A stretch of DNA of 64,000 nt from Algisphaera agarilytica (GTDB lineage Bacteria; Planctomycetota; Phycisphaerae; Phycisphaerales; Phycisphaeraceae): positions 3,292,836 through 3,356,835 of the forward strand of contig NZ_JACHGY010000001.1 in NCBI RefSeq assembly GCF_014207595.1, written 5' to 3'. The translations under genes and the position numbers were made by a program. Below the pieces are notes generated by a model. It was not told where the DNA came from and searched no databases. It was given only the letters and a program-made list of their open reading frames with translations. Shown here piece after piece: positions 27,736 through 37,067 of this stretch (position 1 is its first letter; every line of letters starts with the position of its first letter).

Positions 27736-27783
27736 GGGGGTGATCCTTGAGCGGGGGGATAATCGAAAAAGCTGGCCGAGTCG

Positions 27784-28401
27784 TCAGTTTATCGATTCCA
27801 TGTGAGAAATGGGTAATCCCCCTGAGGTGTCATCGGCCGGCTGTGCGCCGGATTCGATCTGCTCCCACTGATCCCAGCCCCGGTCGAGCCATTCAAGGAA
27901 ATCCTGGGCATCGACATCCCGGTCGAGCCGGGCGAGTTCTTGGCCGTTTGCGTCGGTGATCAAGAGTGTCGGCAGGTAGGCGATCCGGTAACGGTCGGCG
28001 ATCACGTTTTCATCGACGCCGGGGGAGGTGAGGTCCACGCTGTAGGCGTCAAAGCGGTCGTGGATGGCGTCCGCGACGTCGTCCTTGGAGAACACCCGCT
28101 TACTCATCGAATTGCAGGGCGGGCACCAGTCGGCGGTGAAGCGGATGAGCCGAGGCCGGTTGTCCGGGAATTCCCGCGCGGCGGAAGCGTAGGCCGACGA
28201 CACCGGGTCGATGTGGCGGGAGGGCGTCTCGGCAGGGGTGAGCGTGGCCCACTGGACCTTCTCGGAAATCAGCGCCTGCCGACCCAGATCGATGATCAAC
28301 GCCGAGCCCAACCCGATCAGCACCACCAGGGCCCACCGGGACGCAACCCGGGCCGGCGATCGGCGGTTCGAGGGCGGGTTTGTTTCAGACGTTGCCTGCA
28401 T
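27784..28401 (-). CDS. membrane-anchored thioredoxin-fold protein
   Basis: A 205-residue protein with an N-terminal membrane anchor (residues 22-39) and a periplasmic thioredoxin fold. The active site is WCPPC at 92-96 (Cys93, Cys96) and the cis-Pro loop is YLPT. It resembles the C-terminal domain of DsbD and other thiol:disulfide relay proteins, and would pass reducing equivalents in the envelope. The C-terminal 40 residues are acidic and unassigned. It is 48 bases upstream of tal. Confidence 0.82.
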   Translation of the reverse strand: MQATSETNPPSNRRSPARVASRWALVVLIGLGSALIIDLGRQALISEKVQWATLTPAETPSRHIDPVSSAYASAAREFPDNRPRLIRFTADWCPPCNSMSKRVFSKDDVADAIHDRFDAYSVDLTSPGVDENVIADRYRIAYLPTLLITDANGQELARLDRDVDAQDFLEWLDRGWDQWEQIESGAQPADDTSGGLPISHMESIN

Positions 28402-28479
28402 GGATCAACAACGTCCGGCGCAGGCAGAATGTTCCCGAAAAAGACGGGATTCGCCGGAAGCCAAGCAGAAAAACCGCGA

Positions 28480-29733
28480 TTAGAGCATGGCGTTGGCCAG
28501 GAGCAACGCGATAAACATCATGACCGCTACAACCCAACCCGAGAGGGCCAGCCAGAACTCAGGCAGGGCGGTTAGGGGGTCTTCCTCAGGGATGGCGTTG
28601 ACCTGCTCTTCTTCGGTGGAAGCGAGGGTCGCCAACGCTCCGACATCGAAGACCTTGCGGGCCTGCATGGGGGCTTCGCCCCGCTGGATGGATTGCAGGT
28701 CTTCGAGCATGTCCGCGGCCGAGGCGTAACGCTTGCTCCGGTCCTTGGCCATGCAGACTTCGATGACTTCGGAGATGCCGCTGGACAGCGACTTGTTGAG
28801 GTGATCCGGGGGCACCAGCGCGTTCTTGAGGTGCTTGTGCATGACCGTCGAGGGGTTGGCCCCGTCGAAGGGCACCTGGCCGGTGACCATGTGGTACATC
28901 GTGGCGCCCAGCGAGTAGATGTCGGCGCGGGCGTCGACGTCAACCTCGCCGCGGATCTGCTCGGGGCTGATGTAGTACGGCGTGCCGTAGGCTTTGCCGG
29001 CCTCGGCCTCGGCGGCCTCGACATCCGACACCGCACGGGCCAGGCCCATGTCGGCCAGCTTCGAGCCGTTGTCGGCGTTGGCCATCATGATGTTCTTGGG
29101 CTTCACGTCCCGGTGGATGAAGCCCTGCTTGTGGGCGTGGTCCAGCGCCTTGGCACACTCGATGCCGATGCGGACCGCGTCTTCTTCGGAGTAGACACCC
29201 TGTTCGGTGATGTCGTCGTAGACGGTGCGGCCGTCCACGAATTCCATCACGAAGTAGTGGTAATCGCCGCTCTTGCCGACGTCGAACGCCTGGACGATGT
29301 TGGGGTGGTTCAGCTTGGCCGCGGCTTTGCCTTCGGCGTAGAACCGGGCGACGAAGTCGGGGTTGTTGGTGAATTTCTGGGGCAGCACCTTGATCGCGAC
29401 CATGCGGTCCAGCGAGATCTGCTTGGCCAGGAACACCCGGGCCATCGCCCCGGCCCCGAGCTGACGGATGATCTGATACCCCGGGATCTGGGCCCCGGCC
29501 CGCCGCTCCTCGAGCTCGGGCTTGAGACGATCCAGTTGCTTCTGCGTGACCAGCCCCTCGGCGATGAGCATGCTCGCCAGGCTGCCTTGTTTCGAATCGC
29601 CCGATGCCCCGCCGATCGACGACCCTTGCTTCACCCGCTCGAGCAGGCGGTTGACGTCCTGCTGGGCCGCCAAGCCTTTTTCGACGACCAGGCGGCCGAC
29701 GGTCGAGTCCAGGTTGCTTTGGGTCTGTTCCAC
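28480..29733 (-). CDS. membrane-anchored Ser/Thr protein kinase with N-terminal T2SSE_N-like repeats
   Basis: A 417-residue PknB-type kinase. The kinase domain runs from about 86 to 345: glycine loop GAGAMARV at 93-100, Lys115 in VAIKVL, HRDVKPKN at 207-214, DMG (for DFG) at 228-230, and SPEQIRG. A single helix near the C-terminus (WVVAVMMFIALLLANAML) anchors it. Before the kinase, two short repeats (GRLVVEKGLAAQQDVNRLLE and SLASMLIAEGLVTQKQLDRL) resemble the N-terminal helical domain of GspE/PilB ATPases, an unusual pairing. Start is GTG. Targets are unknown. Confidence 0.88.
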   Translation of the reverse strand: MEQTQSNLDSTVGRLVVEKGLAAQQDVNRLLERVKQGSSIGGASGDSKQGSLASMLIAEGLVTQKQLDRLKPELEERRAGAQIPGYQIIRQLGAGAMARVFLAKQISLDRMVAIKVLPQKFTNNPDFVARFYAEGKAAAKLNHPNIVQAFDVGKSGDYHYFVMEFVDGRTVYDDITEQGVYSEEDAVRIGIECAKALDHAHKQGFIHRDVKPKNIMMANADNGSKLADMGLARAVSDVEAAEAEAGKAYGTPYYISPEQIRGEVDVDARADIYSLGATMYHMVTGQVPFDGANPSTVMHKHLKNALVPPDHLNKSLSSGISEVIEVCMAKDRSKRYASAADMLEDLQSIQRGEAPMQARKVFDVGALATLASTEEEQVNAIPEEDPLTALPEFWLALSGWVVAVMMFIALLLANAML

Positions 29734-30023
29734 GGTGGAAGAAATCCGAGGGCGAGTGAGAAAACGAACAGGTCAGACGCAGCGCGGAAGTTGCGCCTCC
29801 ACGCGAAGTGTAACCGCATTATGTCGTCTCGGCACCTAAAAACACCGCCGAGACGCGCGGACCCGTTGCTTCGCGGCGACGCAACGCCGAGAACCTTCCG
29901 ATAACCGATCGCCTCGGTCCGGTCCGATCACTCTGTTTCTATCGAGCGTTGTCCGAGGCGACTTGACTCGGGGTTATGCCCATTGGTGTCACAAAGCCGA
30001 GGAAACGCCTAAGCTACAGAGAC

Positions 30024-31046
30024 ATGCTTTTACTGTCCCCCAACGACGGCGAGATCCACGCCACCCTGACGCAGCGACTGGCCCAGGTCGAATCCCGGTT
30101 CCGGGCCGAGCTGCTCAGCGACTTGCCGAACGTGAACACGCTCGCCGAACATGTCGAGCGCTACCGCGGCAAGATGCTCCGGCCGACGCTGGTTCTGGTC
30201 TCGGCCATGGCCGCCTACCCCGAGCGGGACGAGGACGAGCAGTTTCAGGACTGGGTGACCACCGTCGCCACCGTCGCCGAGATGGTCCACATGGCCACGC
30301 TGGTGCACGACGACATCCTCGACGAGGCCGAGATGCGTCGCCGCGGGGCGACGATCAACCACCTGCGCGGCAACGAGGCCGCGGTGATGCTCGGCGACTA
30401 CCTCATCAGCCACGCCTATCACCTGTGCAGCGCGATCCCGCTTCCCGCCGCCTCGCGGGCCATCGCCGCGGCGACCAACACCGTGTGCGAGGGCGAGCTG
30501 CTGCAGCTGCACCACCGCGAGGACTGGGAGCTCGGCGAGCGCACCTATTTCGAGATCATCCGCCGCAAGACCGCGAGTTTGTGTGGGGTGTGCTGCCAGA
30601 TGCCCGTCGTGCTGGAGACCGGCCAGGTCGACAGCGGCGCCGCGGTGGGGCAGACCCTCTTCGAATTCGGGCAGAAGCTCGGCGTGGCGTTCCAGATCAT
30701 CGACGATGTGCTGGACCTCACCGGCAACCCCGAGGAAGTCGGCAAGACCCTCGGGCGGGACCTGGCCAAGGGCAAACTGACTCTGCCGTTGATCCACCAC
30801 CTCGCTTCGGTGGGGGCTTCGGAGCGGGAAGCACTCGTGGCTGACCTGAAGCGGGGTGTGGACGACGATGCGGTGGCCCGTCTGCGTGAAGCAATCCGCG
30901 AAGGCGAAGGGCTGGATTACGCCAGGCAGTGGGCCGAGCGTTTGGTCGGCGATGCGAAGAGTTCGATCGAGATGCAGCTGCCGCCTTCAGACGCGAGGCA
31001 GCTGTTGGTAGGGATGGCCGACGCGGTGATTTCGCGGCGTTTCTAG
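30024..31046 (+). CDS. polyprenyl diphosphate synthase
   Basis: A 340-residue trans-isoprenyl diphosphate synthase that extends allylic diphosphates with IPP, most likely to make the side chain of menaquinone (the window also has mqnE). The aspartate-rich motifs are LVHDDILDEAEMRR and IIDDVLDLTG, with GKMLRPTL and a DLAKGKLTLPL tail typical of octaprenyl/heptaprenyl (IspB-like) enzymes. Chain length cannot be read. The start at 30024 fits the family; a frame opening at 29976 adds 16 basic residues and has no usable ribosome-binding site. Confidence 0.9.
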   Translation: MLLLSPNDGEIHATLTQRLAQVESRFRAELLSDLPNVNTLAEHVERYRGKMLRPTLVLVSAMAAYPERDEDEQFQDWVTTVATVAEMVHMATLVHDDILDEAEMRRRGATINHLRGNEAAVMLGDYLISHAYHLCSAIPLPAASRAIAAATNTVCEGELLQLHHREDWELGERTYFEIIRRKTASLCGVCCQMPVVLETGQVDSGAAVGQTLFEFGQKLGVAFQIIDDVLDLTGNPEEVGKTLGRDLAKGKLTLPLIHHLASVGASEREALVADLKRGVDDDAVARLREAIREGEGLDYARQWAERLVGDAKSSIEMQLPPSDARQLLVGMADAVISRRF

Positions 31047-31260
31047 GGTTTTTTGGAACAGAATCTGGAACACTGGGGTATTCGCCGTATATCGTTTGAG
31101 CCGATAAAAATTTGGCAACTGTTTCATTTTTTGTAATACGAAACCTCCTATCATATTCTCCATAGGTGCTCGGCTTCGGTCGATACCTGTAGTACCGCCG
31201 CGACGTGCGGCAAATATGGCTGAATTACCCTGAATCGAGGCCGGGGGTGGATCTCGAGCC

Positions 31261-32958
31261 ATGAGCGATTCCAGAAAACGAGTCCTGATCTTCGGTAGCG
31301 ACGTCTCGGCTAACGTGCCGGTGACGCAGATGCTGTCCGAGCACTTCGATGTCACCGCGACCGAGTCGATCGATGAGGCACTCGCGGCGCTTCGAGCCGA
31401 CGAGTACCACGCGGTGTTTGCCGAGGCGGGGGACTTCCTGCCGCTCGAGCGCGGTCTGGTCGGCGACAAGTCCAGCGTGATCCTGAACACCATCGGCGAG
31501 GGCGTGTGCATCGTCGACGCCGACGGCCGGATGAGCTGGTCTAACAAGACCATGCGGGGCTTCACCCCCGAGACCACCGAACACACCAAGCGCATCTGCC
31601 GGCAAGCCCTGCAGATCTTTAAGTCCCAGGTGAGCGCGGCCGGCGAAACCTCGCAGCGCCGCTCCAAGAAGTTCACCTTCCAGGACAAAGAGAACTACTA
31701 CGAGATGATCTGCTCGCCGGTCATCAACGACCGTGGCGAGGTCGAGCAGGTGGTCGCGGTCGTGTGGGACGCCAGCAGCGGCAAGCGTCTGCAGAGCAAG
31801 ATCGACGCGATCGATGCCTCGGGCCGGGAACTCGCCCGCATCCAAGGCGAAGCCGTCGCCAGCAAGACGCCCGCCGAACGGCTGAAACTGCTGCAAGAAA
31901 AGATCATCAAGTACTCCAAGGACCTGATGCACTTCGACCACTTCGCGATCCGCCTGCTCGACAAGCGGACCAACAAGCTCGAAGTCGTCATCGCTGAAGG
32001 GCTGCCGCCCGAAGCGCTCGAAATCGACCTCTACGCCCAGCCCGAAGGCAACGGCATCTCCGGCTACGTCGGCGCGACCGGCCGGTCGTACATCTGCCAC
32101 GACGTCGAGAAAGACCCGCGTTACGTCCTGGGCCTGCAGCACTCCAAGAGCTCGCTGACCGTGCCGCTCATGCTCTTCGACGAAGTCATCGGCGTGTACA
32201 ACGTCGAGTCCGAAGAGATCGGCACCTTCAACGAAGACGACCGCCAGTTCGTCGAGATCTTCGGCCGATACGTCGCGATGGCGCTGAACATCCTCGACCT
32301 GTTGGTCGTCGAACGCTTCACCACCAGCAACACCATCACCGACAGCGTCATCCACGAGATCGAGGGCCCGCTCGATCAGATCGTGACCGAGTCGCAGAAC
32401 CTGATGGAAGAGTACATCGGCGACGACGCCATGCGTGCCCGCCTCAACAAGGTGCTCTCCGGCGTCGAATCGATCCGCGACTCGATCAAGAACGTCAAGG
32501 CCGGCCCCGCCGCGGTCATCGGCTGCGACAAGGTCGAAGAAACCCAGACCGATCCGCTGCTCCACGGCAAGCGCATCCTCATCGCCGACGACGAGCCCAA
32601 CATCCGCAAGACCGTCAAGGAAGTTCTCTCCAAGTTCGGCTGCGTCTGCACCACCGCGAAAGACGGCTACGAGGCGTGCAGCCTGCTTGACCAGGACCCG
32701 TTCGACCTGGTGATCTCCGACATCAAGATGCCGTACCGCAACGGCTACGAGATCTACGCCTCGGCCCAACGCGCCCGCGAAGGCATGCCCGTCGTCCTCA
32801 TGACCGGCTTCGGCTACGACCCGCACCACTCGATCGTGCGTGCGTCGCAGGAAGGGCTTTCGACCGTGCTCTTTAAGCCGTTCAAGGTCGACCAGTTCCT
32901 CGAAGAGGTGCGCAAAGCACTCGACCCGGCGACGCAAGACGCCGCAACGGTGGAATGA
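31261..32958 (+). CDS. PAS-GAF-receiver signalling protein lacking a kinase domain
   Basis: A 565-residue signalling protein. Residues 1-60 resemble a degenerate receiver; 72-172 look like a PAS domain (ILNTIGEGVCIVDADGRMSW); 200-350 a GAF domain (GISGYVGATGRSYICHDV); 350-412 is helical with VIHEIEGPLDQI, reminiscent of a histidine-kinase H-box around His365; and 436-555 is a complete receiver with acidic Asp443/444, phospho-acceptor Asp487, Thr515 and Lys539. There is no HATPase domain, so it cannot be an ordinary histidine kinase. Cytoplasmic. GGGGGTGG upstream supports the start. Confidence 0.82.
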   Translation: MSDSRKRVLIFGSDVSANVPVTQMLSEHFDVTATESIDEALAALRADEYHAVFAEAGDFLPLERGLVGDKSSVILNTIGEGVCIVDADGRMSWSNKTMRGFTPETTEHTKRICRQALQIFKSQVSAAGETSQRRSKKFTFQDKENYYEMICSPVINDRGEVEQVVAVVWDASSGKRLQSKIDAIDASGRELARIQGEAVASKTPAERLKLLQEKIIKYSKDLMHFDHFAIRLLDKRTNKLEVVIAEGLPPEALEIDLYAQPEGNGISGYVGATGRSYICHDVEKDPRYVLGLQHSKSSLTVPLMLFDEVIGVYNVESEEIGTFNEDDRQFVEIFGRYVAMALNILDLLVVERFTTSNTITDSVIHEIEGPLDQIVTESQNLMEEYIGDDAMRARLNKVLSGVESIRDSIKNVKAGPAAVIGCDKVEETQTDPLLHGKRILIADDEPNIRKTVKEVLSKFGCVCTTAKDGYEACSLLDQDPFDLVISDIKMPYRNGYEIYASAQRAREGMPVVLMTGFGYDPHHSIVRASQEGLSTVLFKPFKVDQFLEEVRKALDPATQDAATVE

Positions 32959-33051
32959 TTCAACTGAGCAAACGGACCGAATAGCCGGGACCTAACAGGT
33001 CCCGGTGCCGCGGCTACGGTCTACACCTAAGCGCGAGTTTGAGCTGCGGCC

Positions 33052-33079
33052 CCGGGGGCTGTTAGCCCCCGGCTGTTTT
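33052..33079 (+). terminator. intrinsic terminator after the GAF/receiver gene
   Basis: CCGGGGGCT (33052-33060) pairs with AGCCCCCGG (33064-33072) over a 3-base loop, followed by CTGTTTTG. A second stem, CGGGACCT/AGGTCCCG at 32986-33004, lies just upstream. Both sit between the receiver gene and rsmB. Confidence 0.65.
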
Positions 33080-33131
33080 GTTGTGCGTATTGATTTCAGT
33101 ATTCGCAACGCTCTGACGCTATCGTGTGCCC

Positions 33132-34400
33132 ATGTCTCGTACCGCACGTTCTGCCGCCATCCAAGCTTTGATCCCCGCGGTTGAGCGGTTTCCCGATCTG
33201 CCGCTCGTTGAGCCGGACCTCGAAGGGCTGTCGCCTGCGGATGCGCGGTTGGCCACGGCGATCCACCGCACGACGATCCAGCGTTGGCTCACGCTCGAAC
33301 ATCTGCTCAAACGCCACCTCAAGCAGCCCATGCGGAAGATGCCCGCGGAGACCGTGGCGATCCTGCTGGGCGGGGCGGCGCAGCTCGTGTTGATGGATCG
33401 CCTGCCGGCGTATGCCGTGATCGACGAGAGCGTGCGGCTGACGCATGTGTTCGAGGTCAAGCGGACGTCGGGTGTGGTCAACGCGGTGCTGCGCAAGATC
33501 AGCGATTCGGTGGTGGGGCCGAGCGACGAGCCGTGGGCCGCGGCGCCCGATGGCTTGCCCGCGGCGGACGGCACCACGATCAAGCTCAAGGGGAAACTGC
33601 TGCCCAAAGCGGACAACTTGCTCGCGCACCTCGTCGTGGCGACAAGCCATCCGATGCCGTTGCTCCAACGCTGGTTCAAGCAGCACGGCCGCGAGCGTGC
33701 GACGGCCATCGCCCTGAATAGCCTGCAGAACCCGCCGACGTTTGTCGTTGAGAACGAGGCGTCGCAGCGGTGGGGCGGTTCGCACGCCGAGTTGGTCGAC
33801 TGGCTGGCGGAAGATTCGAGCCGTCGCGTGCAGGACCCCGCGTCGCTGGCGTCGGTCGCGGCGTTGAATGGGCTTGATTTCCAGCCGCGCACGATCTTGG
33901 ACCTGTGTGCAGGCCGGGGGACCAAGACGCGTCAGCTTCAGCAGGTTTATCCCGAGGCGGCGATCACCGCACACGACCCGGACGACGATCGCCGGGCGGA
34001 CTTGGAGCAAGTCGAGGGCGTCTCGGTGGCCGAGCCCAAGCCCGGGCATCTGTTCGATTTGATCGTGCTGGACGTGCCGTGCTCGAACACGGGGGTGCTG
34101 GCCCGCCGCCCCGGGGCCCGCTACCGGGCGACCGAGGCGAATCTGAAATCGCTGGTGCAGTTGCAGCGAGAGATCGTCACCCGGGCCCTGGGCCACCTCG
34201 CCCCCGGCGGACGGCTGCTGTATTGCACCTGCTCGATCGAAGCGGAAGAAAACGACCAGCAGGCCCGCTGGATCGTCGACCAGGCCCCGGGGCTTTCGCT
34301 GGATAAGGAATCCACGATTTTGCCAGAATCCAGCATCCAGGGGGGGTCGGATGGCCATGACGGCAGCTATCATGCGGTGGTCGGCCACACACCGTCCTGA
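33132..34400 (+). CDS. rsmB: 16S rRNA (cytosine-5)-methyltransferase RsmB-like
   Basis: A 422-residue RNA m5C methyltransferase. The N-terminal NusB-like helical domain covers about 1-135, the Rossmann methyltransferase domain the rest. The SAM loop is DLCAGRGTK near 257, and the two catalytic cysteines are in DVPCSNTG (Cys317) and YCTCSIEAEEN (Cys367), as in RsmB/NOP2 enzymes. The SAM loop reads AGRG where many have APGG. The expected target is C967 of 16S rRNA; other m5C sites are possible. The ATG has no Shine-Dalgarno site and a TATCGT hexamer ends 6 bases before it. Confidence 0.85.
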   Translation: MSRTARSAAIQALIPAVERFPDLPLVEPDLEGLSPADARLATAIHRTTIQRWLTLEHLLKRHLKQPMRKMPAETVAILLGGAAQLVLMDRLPAYAVIDESVRLTHVFEVKRTSGVVNAVLRKISDSVVGPSDEPWAAAPDGLPAADGTTIKLKGKLLPKADNLLAHLVVATSHPMPLLQRWFKQHGRERATAIALNSLQNPPTFVVENEASQRWGGSHAELVDWLAEDSSRRVQDPASLASVAALNGLDFQPRTILDLCAGRGTKTRQLQQVYPEAAITAHDPDDDRRADLEQVEGVSVAEPKPGHLFDLIVLDVPCSNTGVLARRPGARYRATEANLKSLVQLQREIVTRALGHLAPGGRLLYCTCSIEAEENDQQARWIVDQAPGLSLDKESTILPESSIQGGSDGHDGSYHAVVGHTPS

Positions 34401-34462
34401 GTCTAATCAGGCCTCTTCGCCCGTGTGCTGTGCTTTTCGGCCGAGATTCAAAGGGACGTTCG

Positions 34463-34885
34463 ATGCAGATTCAGATGGAACTCGCCCGCATCCTGATCAG
34501 CGAGACCGAGGACACCCACTACCTCGAGCTCCGCGAAGTCGAGCCCGCCTCCGGCGAGCCGCGCAAGTTCCCCATACTCATCGGTTTCAACGAGGCGGCG
34601 GCCATCGAACGCCGTCTGATGGGCCAAGTCCCGCCCCGGCCGCAGACCCACGAGCTGCTCGCCAGTGTGGTGGAAGAACTGGGTTACGAGCTGGAGCGGG
34701 TGGAGATCAGCGATCTCTCGGATCACACGTTCTTTGCCAAGCTGCACTTGCGTTCGATTTCCGATGAAAACGACGTGCGGGAGGTCGATTCTCGGCCGTC
34801 GGACGCGATTGCACTGGGCGTGGCCAATTCCGTGCCGATTTACGTCGCCGAGGCGGTTCTGGACGAGGTTTGCCGGACGCCGTAA
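34463..34885 (+). CDS. bifunctional nuclease (BFN, DUF151) family protein
   Basis: A 140-residue member of the bifunctional nuclease family: LELREVEPASGEPRKFPILIG, then RPQTHELL and the signature SRPSDAIALGVANSVPIYVAE. Family members have been reported with DNase and RNase activity, but the bacterial role is not established. The start at 34463 matches family length (the frame opens 11 codons earlier) and has AAAGGGA upstream. It sits directly before the promoter of the ribosomal superoperon. Confidence 0.85.
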   Translation: MQIQMELARILISETEDTHYLELREVEPASGEPRKFPILIGFNEAAAIERRLMGQVPPRPQTHELLASVVEELGYELERVEISDLSDHTFFAKLHLRSISDENDVREVDSRPSDAIALGVANSVPIYVAEAVLDEVCRTP

Positions 34886-34981
34886 CCGGATGCGGCGGGG
34901 CGGTTTGGGGCCGCGGTCGGGGGAGGGTTGGAGTTTTCCCCAAAACGGGCTCGGGGGATGAATTTTTTGTTCACGTCCGGT

Positions 34982-35009
34982 TTGACAGAGGGCTGAGGGT
35001 CTGTACACT
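34982..35009 (+). promoter_or_regulatory. predicted promoter of the ribosomal superoperon
   Basis: TTGACA (34982-34987) and TACACT (35004-35009) with a 16-base spacer, 75 bases before rpsJ. The stretch from 34886 to 35083 contains no gene. The perfect -35 makes this the likely start of the S10-spc-alpha transcript. Confidence 0.6.
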
Positions 35010-35083
35010 GTGCGGCTCGCCTCAATCGGCTCGTGCCGACCAGAGGTATCCGTACCGCTACTTGCTCAGGGCAAACGACAAGC

Positions 35084-35392
35084 ATGGCTGCAGGACAGAT
35101 CCGAATCCGAATGGAAGCTTACGACCACCAGGCGCTCGACGCCTCCGCCAAGGAGATCGTCGATCACGCCAAGCGTACCAACGCCAAGGTCGCGGGCCCC
35201 GTGCCGCTGCCCACCCGCATCGAGCGCTACACCGTGCTCCGCTCGCCGCACATCGACAAGAAGTCGCGTGAGCAGTTCGAGATCCGCACGCACAAGCGGA
35301 TCATCGACATCAAAGAGCCCAACGCCCGTACGGTCGAAGCTCTGAACCGCTTGGTGGTCCCCGCCGGTGTGTTCGTCAAGATCAAGGCGTAG
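35084..35392 (+). CDS. rpsJ: ribosomal protein S10
   Basis: uS10 of the 30S head, also NusE in transcription antitermination. The 102-residue sequence has the family motifs [30 protein letters not shown] and the loop [13 protein letters not shown]. The start at 35084 (MAAGQIRIR) was chosen over the frame opening at 35033 by family length. First gene of the superoperon; the usual upstream str genes (rpsL, rpsG, fusA, tuf) are not adjacent. Confidence 0.97.
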   Translation: MAAGQIRIRMEAYDHQALDASAKEIVDHAKRTNAKVAGPVPLPTRIERYTVLRSPHIDKKSREQFEIRTHKRIIDIKEPNARTVEALNRLVVPAGVFVKIKA

Positions 35393-35495
35393 TTGAAGTA
35401 ACGAATCGTTTTAGAACTCAATTTGCTCAAACAGGGACTCGGTCCTCTGCCCCAAAGCAAGACCGGCTGAAAAGCCCTCCCCGGAGATCAGAACC

Positions 35496-36179
35496 ATGCC
35501 GAAAGCAATCCTCGGCCGCAAAATCGGAATGACCCGCCTCTACGACGGCGAAGGCGCCAACGTGCCCGTCACCGTCATCGAAGCGGGCCCGTGTTTCGTC
35601 AGCCAAGTCAAGACGCAAGAGACCGACGGCTACGACGCCATTCAAATGGCGTTCGAAGACGTCAAGGCTCGTAACTCGACCTTCCAGGTCATCGGTCACG
35701 ACGCCAAGGCCGGTCTGGCTCCCAAGCGTTTCCACAAGGAAGTCCGCCTGGACGAGTCGGAAGTCGCTGAATACGAAGCCGGTCAGGAAATCAACGTGGA
35801 GTCGTTTGAGTCGACCGTGTTTGTCGACGTCACCGGCACCAGCAAGGGCAAGGGTTTTCAGGGCGGCATGAAGCGTCACGGCTTCGCCGGTCAGGAAGCC
35901 AGCCACGGCGTTGAGCGTAAGCACCGCTCGCCCGGTTCGATCGGCGGCCGTTCGTCGAACCTCGGTACCGGTAAGCCCAAGAAGGGCATCCGCATGGCGG
36001 GCCACATGGGTGCCGAGCAAGTTACCGTCCGCTCGTTGAAAGTGGTCGGCGTTGATAAAGAAAAGAATCTCCTGCTGGTGAAGGGCCCGGTCCCGGGTCC
36101 GAAGCAGGGTTTGATCTTCATTCGGGAGGCCAAGCGGCTTTACAAAGGTAAAGCCAAGCTCGCTGCTGCGGCAGGATAA
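35496..36179 (+). CDS. rplC: ribosomal protein L3
   Basis: uL3, an early-assembling 23S rRNA-binding protein whose loop reaches the peptidyl-transferase centre. The 227-residue sequence starts KAILGRKIGMTR and contains GTSKGKGFQGGMKRHGFAGQ and GRSSNLGTGKPKKG, both family landmarks. CCGGAGA precedes the ATG. Gap of 103 bases from rpsJ and 224 bases to rplD, far wider than in most bacteria. Confidence 0.97.
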   Translation: MPKAILGRKIGMTRLYDGEGANVPVTVIEAGPCFVSQVKTQETDGYDAIQMAFEDVKARNSTFQVIGHDAKAGLAPKRFHKEVRLDESEVAEYEAGQEINVESFESTVFVDVTGTSKGKGFQGGMKRHGFAGQEASHGVERKHRSPGSIGGRSSNLGTGKPKKGIRMAGHMGAEQVTVRSLKVVGVDKEKNLLLVKGPVPGPKQGLIFIREAKRLYKGKAKLAAAAG

Positions 36180-36192
36180 GTCGGGTGAGGTG

Positions 36193-36249
36193 TGAGGCAT
36201 AAGGGCCGAGGTTTGAGTTTGTTGCTCAACCCTCACTGCTCAAGCCTCA
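36193..36249 (+). repeat. imperfect inverted repeat in the rplC-rplD gap
   Basis: TGAGGC (36193-36198) pairs with GCCTCA (36244-36249), and TTGAG (36213-36217) with CTCAA (36225-36229). The rest of the 224-base gap is G/C-rich and gene-free. It may be part of a leader controlling L4, but it does not match a known L4 leader. Confidence 0.4.
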
Positions 36250-36403
36250 GTCCTCCGAATCGAAACTGTCTTGCCAAGACAACTGGGCCTCACCGAGTTC
36301 TCCAGGAGCTCAAACCGACCACGGCGGATGCCGCGGCGGGGCGGCTTCTTCACCGAGGGCGAAAAGCACGCAGTTGCAACACCGCAACCCGTAGGTAACG
36401 AAA

Positions 36404-37063
36404 ATGATCGAAATCCCCATCTACAACACGTCGGGCGACCAAACCGGCACGTACACCATCGATCCGAGCTTGCTCGGAGGCGAGGTGCGTCCTGCGTTGC
36501 TCAAGCAGGCCTTTGTCCGCTTCCACGCCAACCGCCGCTCGGTCAACGCGACCACCAAGTCGCGCAGCATGGTCAACGGCTCGGGCAAGAAGCTCTACAA
36601 GCAAAAAGGCACCGGCAACGCTCGTCGTGGCGACAAGAAGGCCAACATCCTCCGCGGCGGTGGTAACGCCCACGCCAAGGTCGGCCACTCGTGGCGTCAA
36701 GGCATGCCGACCAAGATGCGTCGCCTGGCCAACCGCAACGCTCTCTTGGCCAAGGCCGTCGACGGCGAAATCAAGCTGATCGACGACGCGGGCAAGTTTG
36801 AAAAGCCCAGCACCAAGCAATTCGCCTCGCTCCTCTCCGCCCTCAAAATCGACCGCACCTGCCTGGTCGCCCTCGCCGATGTGACTTCCGCCGAAGCCAA
36901 GTCCGCGAAGAACCTCGACAACATCGACACCACTCAGATCGACCGCCTCAACGCGTTCGACCTGCTCAACCACCGCTACCTTGTCGCCCACAAGGACGCT
37001 TTCGAAGCGTACGTCACCAAGGTGACCCAGGGTGTCAAGGCTCACACCGTGGAGGCTGCGTAA
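36404..37063 (+). CDS. rplD: ribosomal protein L4
   Basis: uL4 lines the polypeptide exit tunnel; in some bacteria it represses its own operon. The 219-residue sequence contains the tunnel loop region RSMVNGSGKKLYKQKGTGNA and ARRGDKKANILRGGG, with a family-like C-terminal Rossmann-type fold (LVALADVTSAEAKSAKNL). It is separated from rplW by only 4 bases, so translation is probably coupled. Confidence 0.97.
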   Translation: MIEIPIYNTSGDQTGTYTIDPSLLGGEVRPALLKQAFVRFHANRRSVNATTKSRSMVNGSGKKLYKQKGTGNARRGDKKANILRGGGNAHAKVGHSWRQGMPTKMRRLANRNALLAKAVDGEIKLIDDAGKFEKPSTKQFASLLSALKIDRTCLVALADVTSAEAKSAKNLDNIDTTQIDRLNAFDLLNHRYLVAHKDAFEAYVTKVTQGVKAHTVEAA

Positions 37064-37067
37064 TCCC

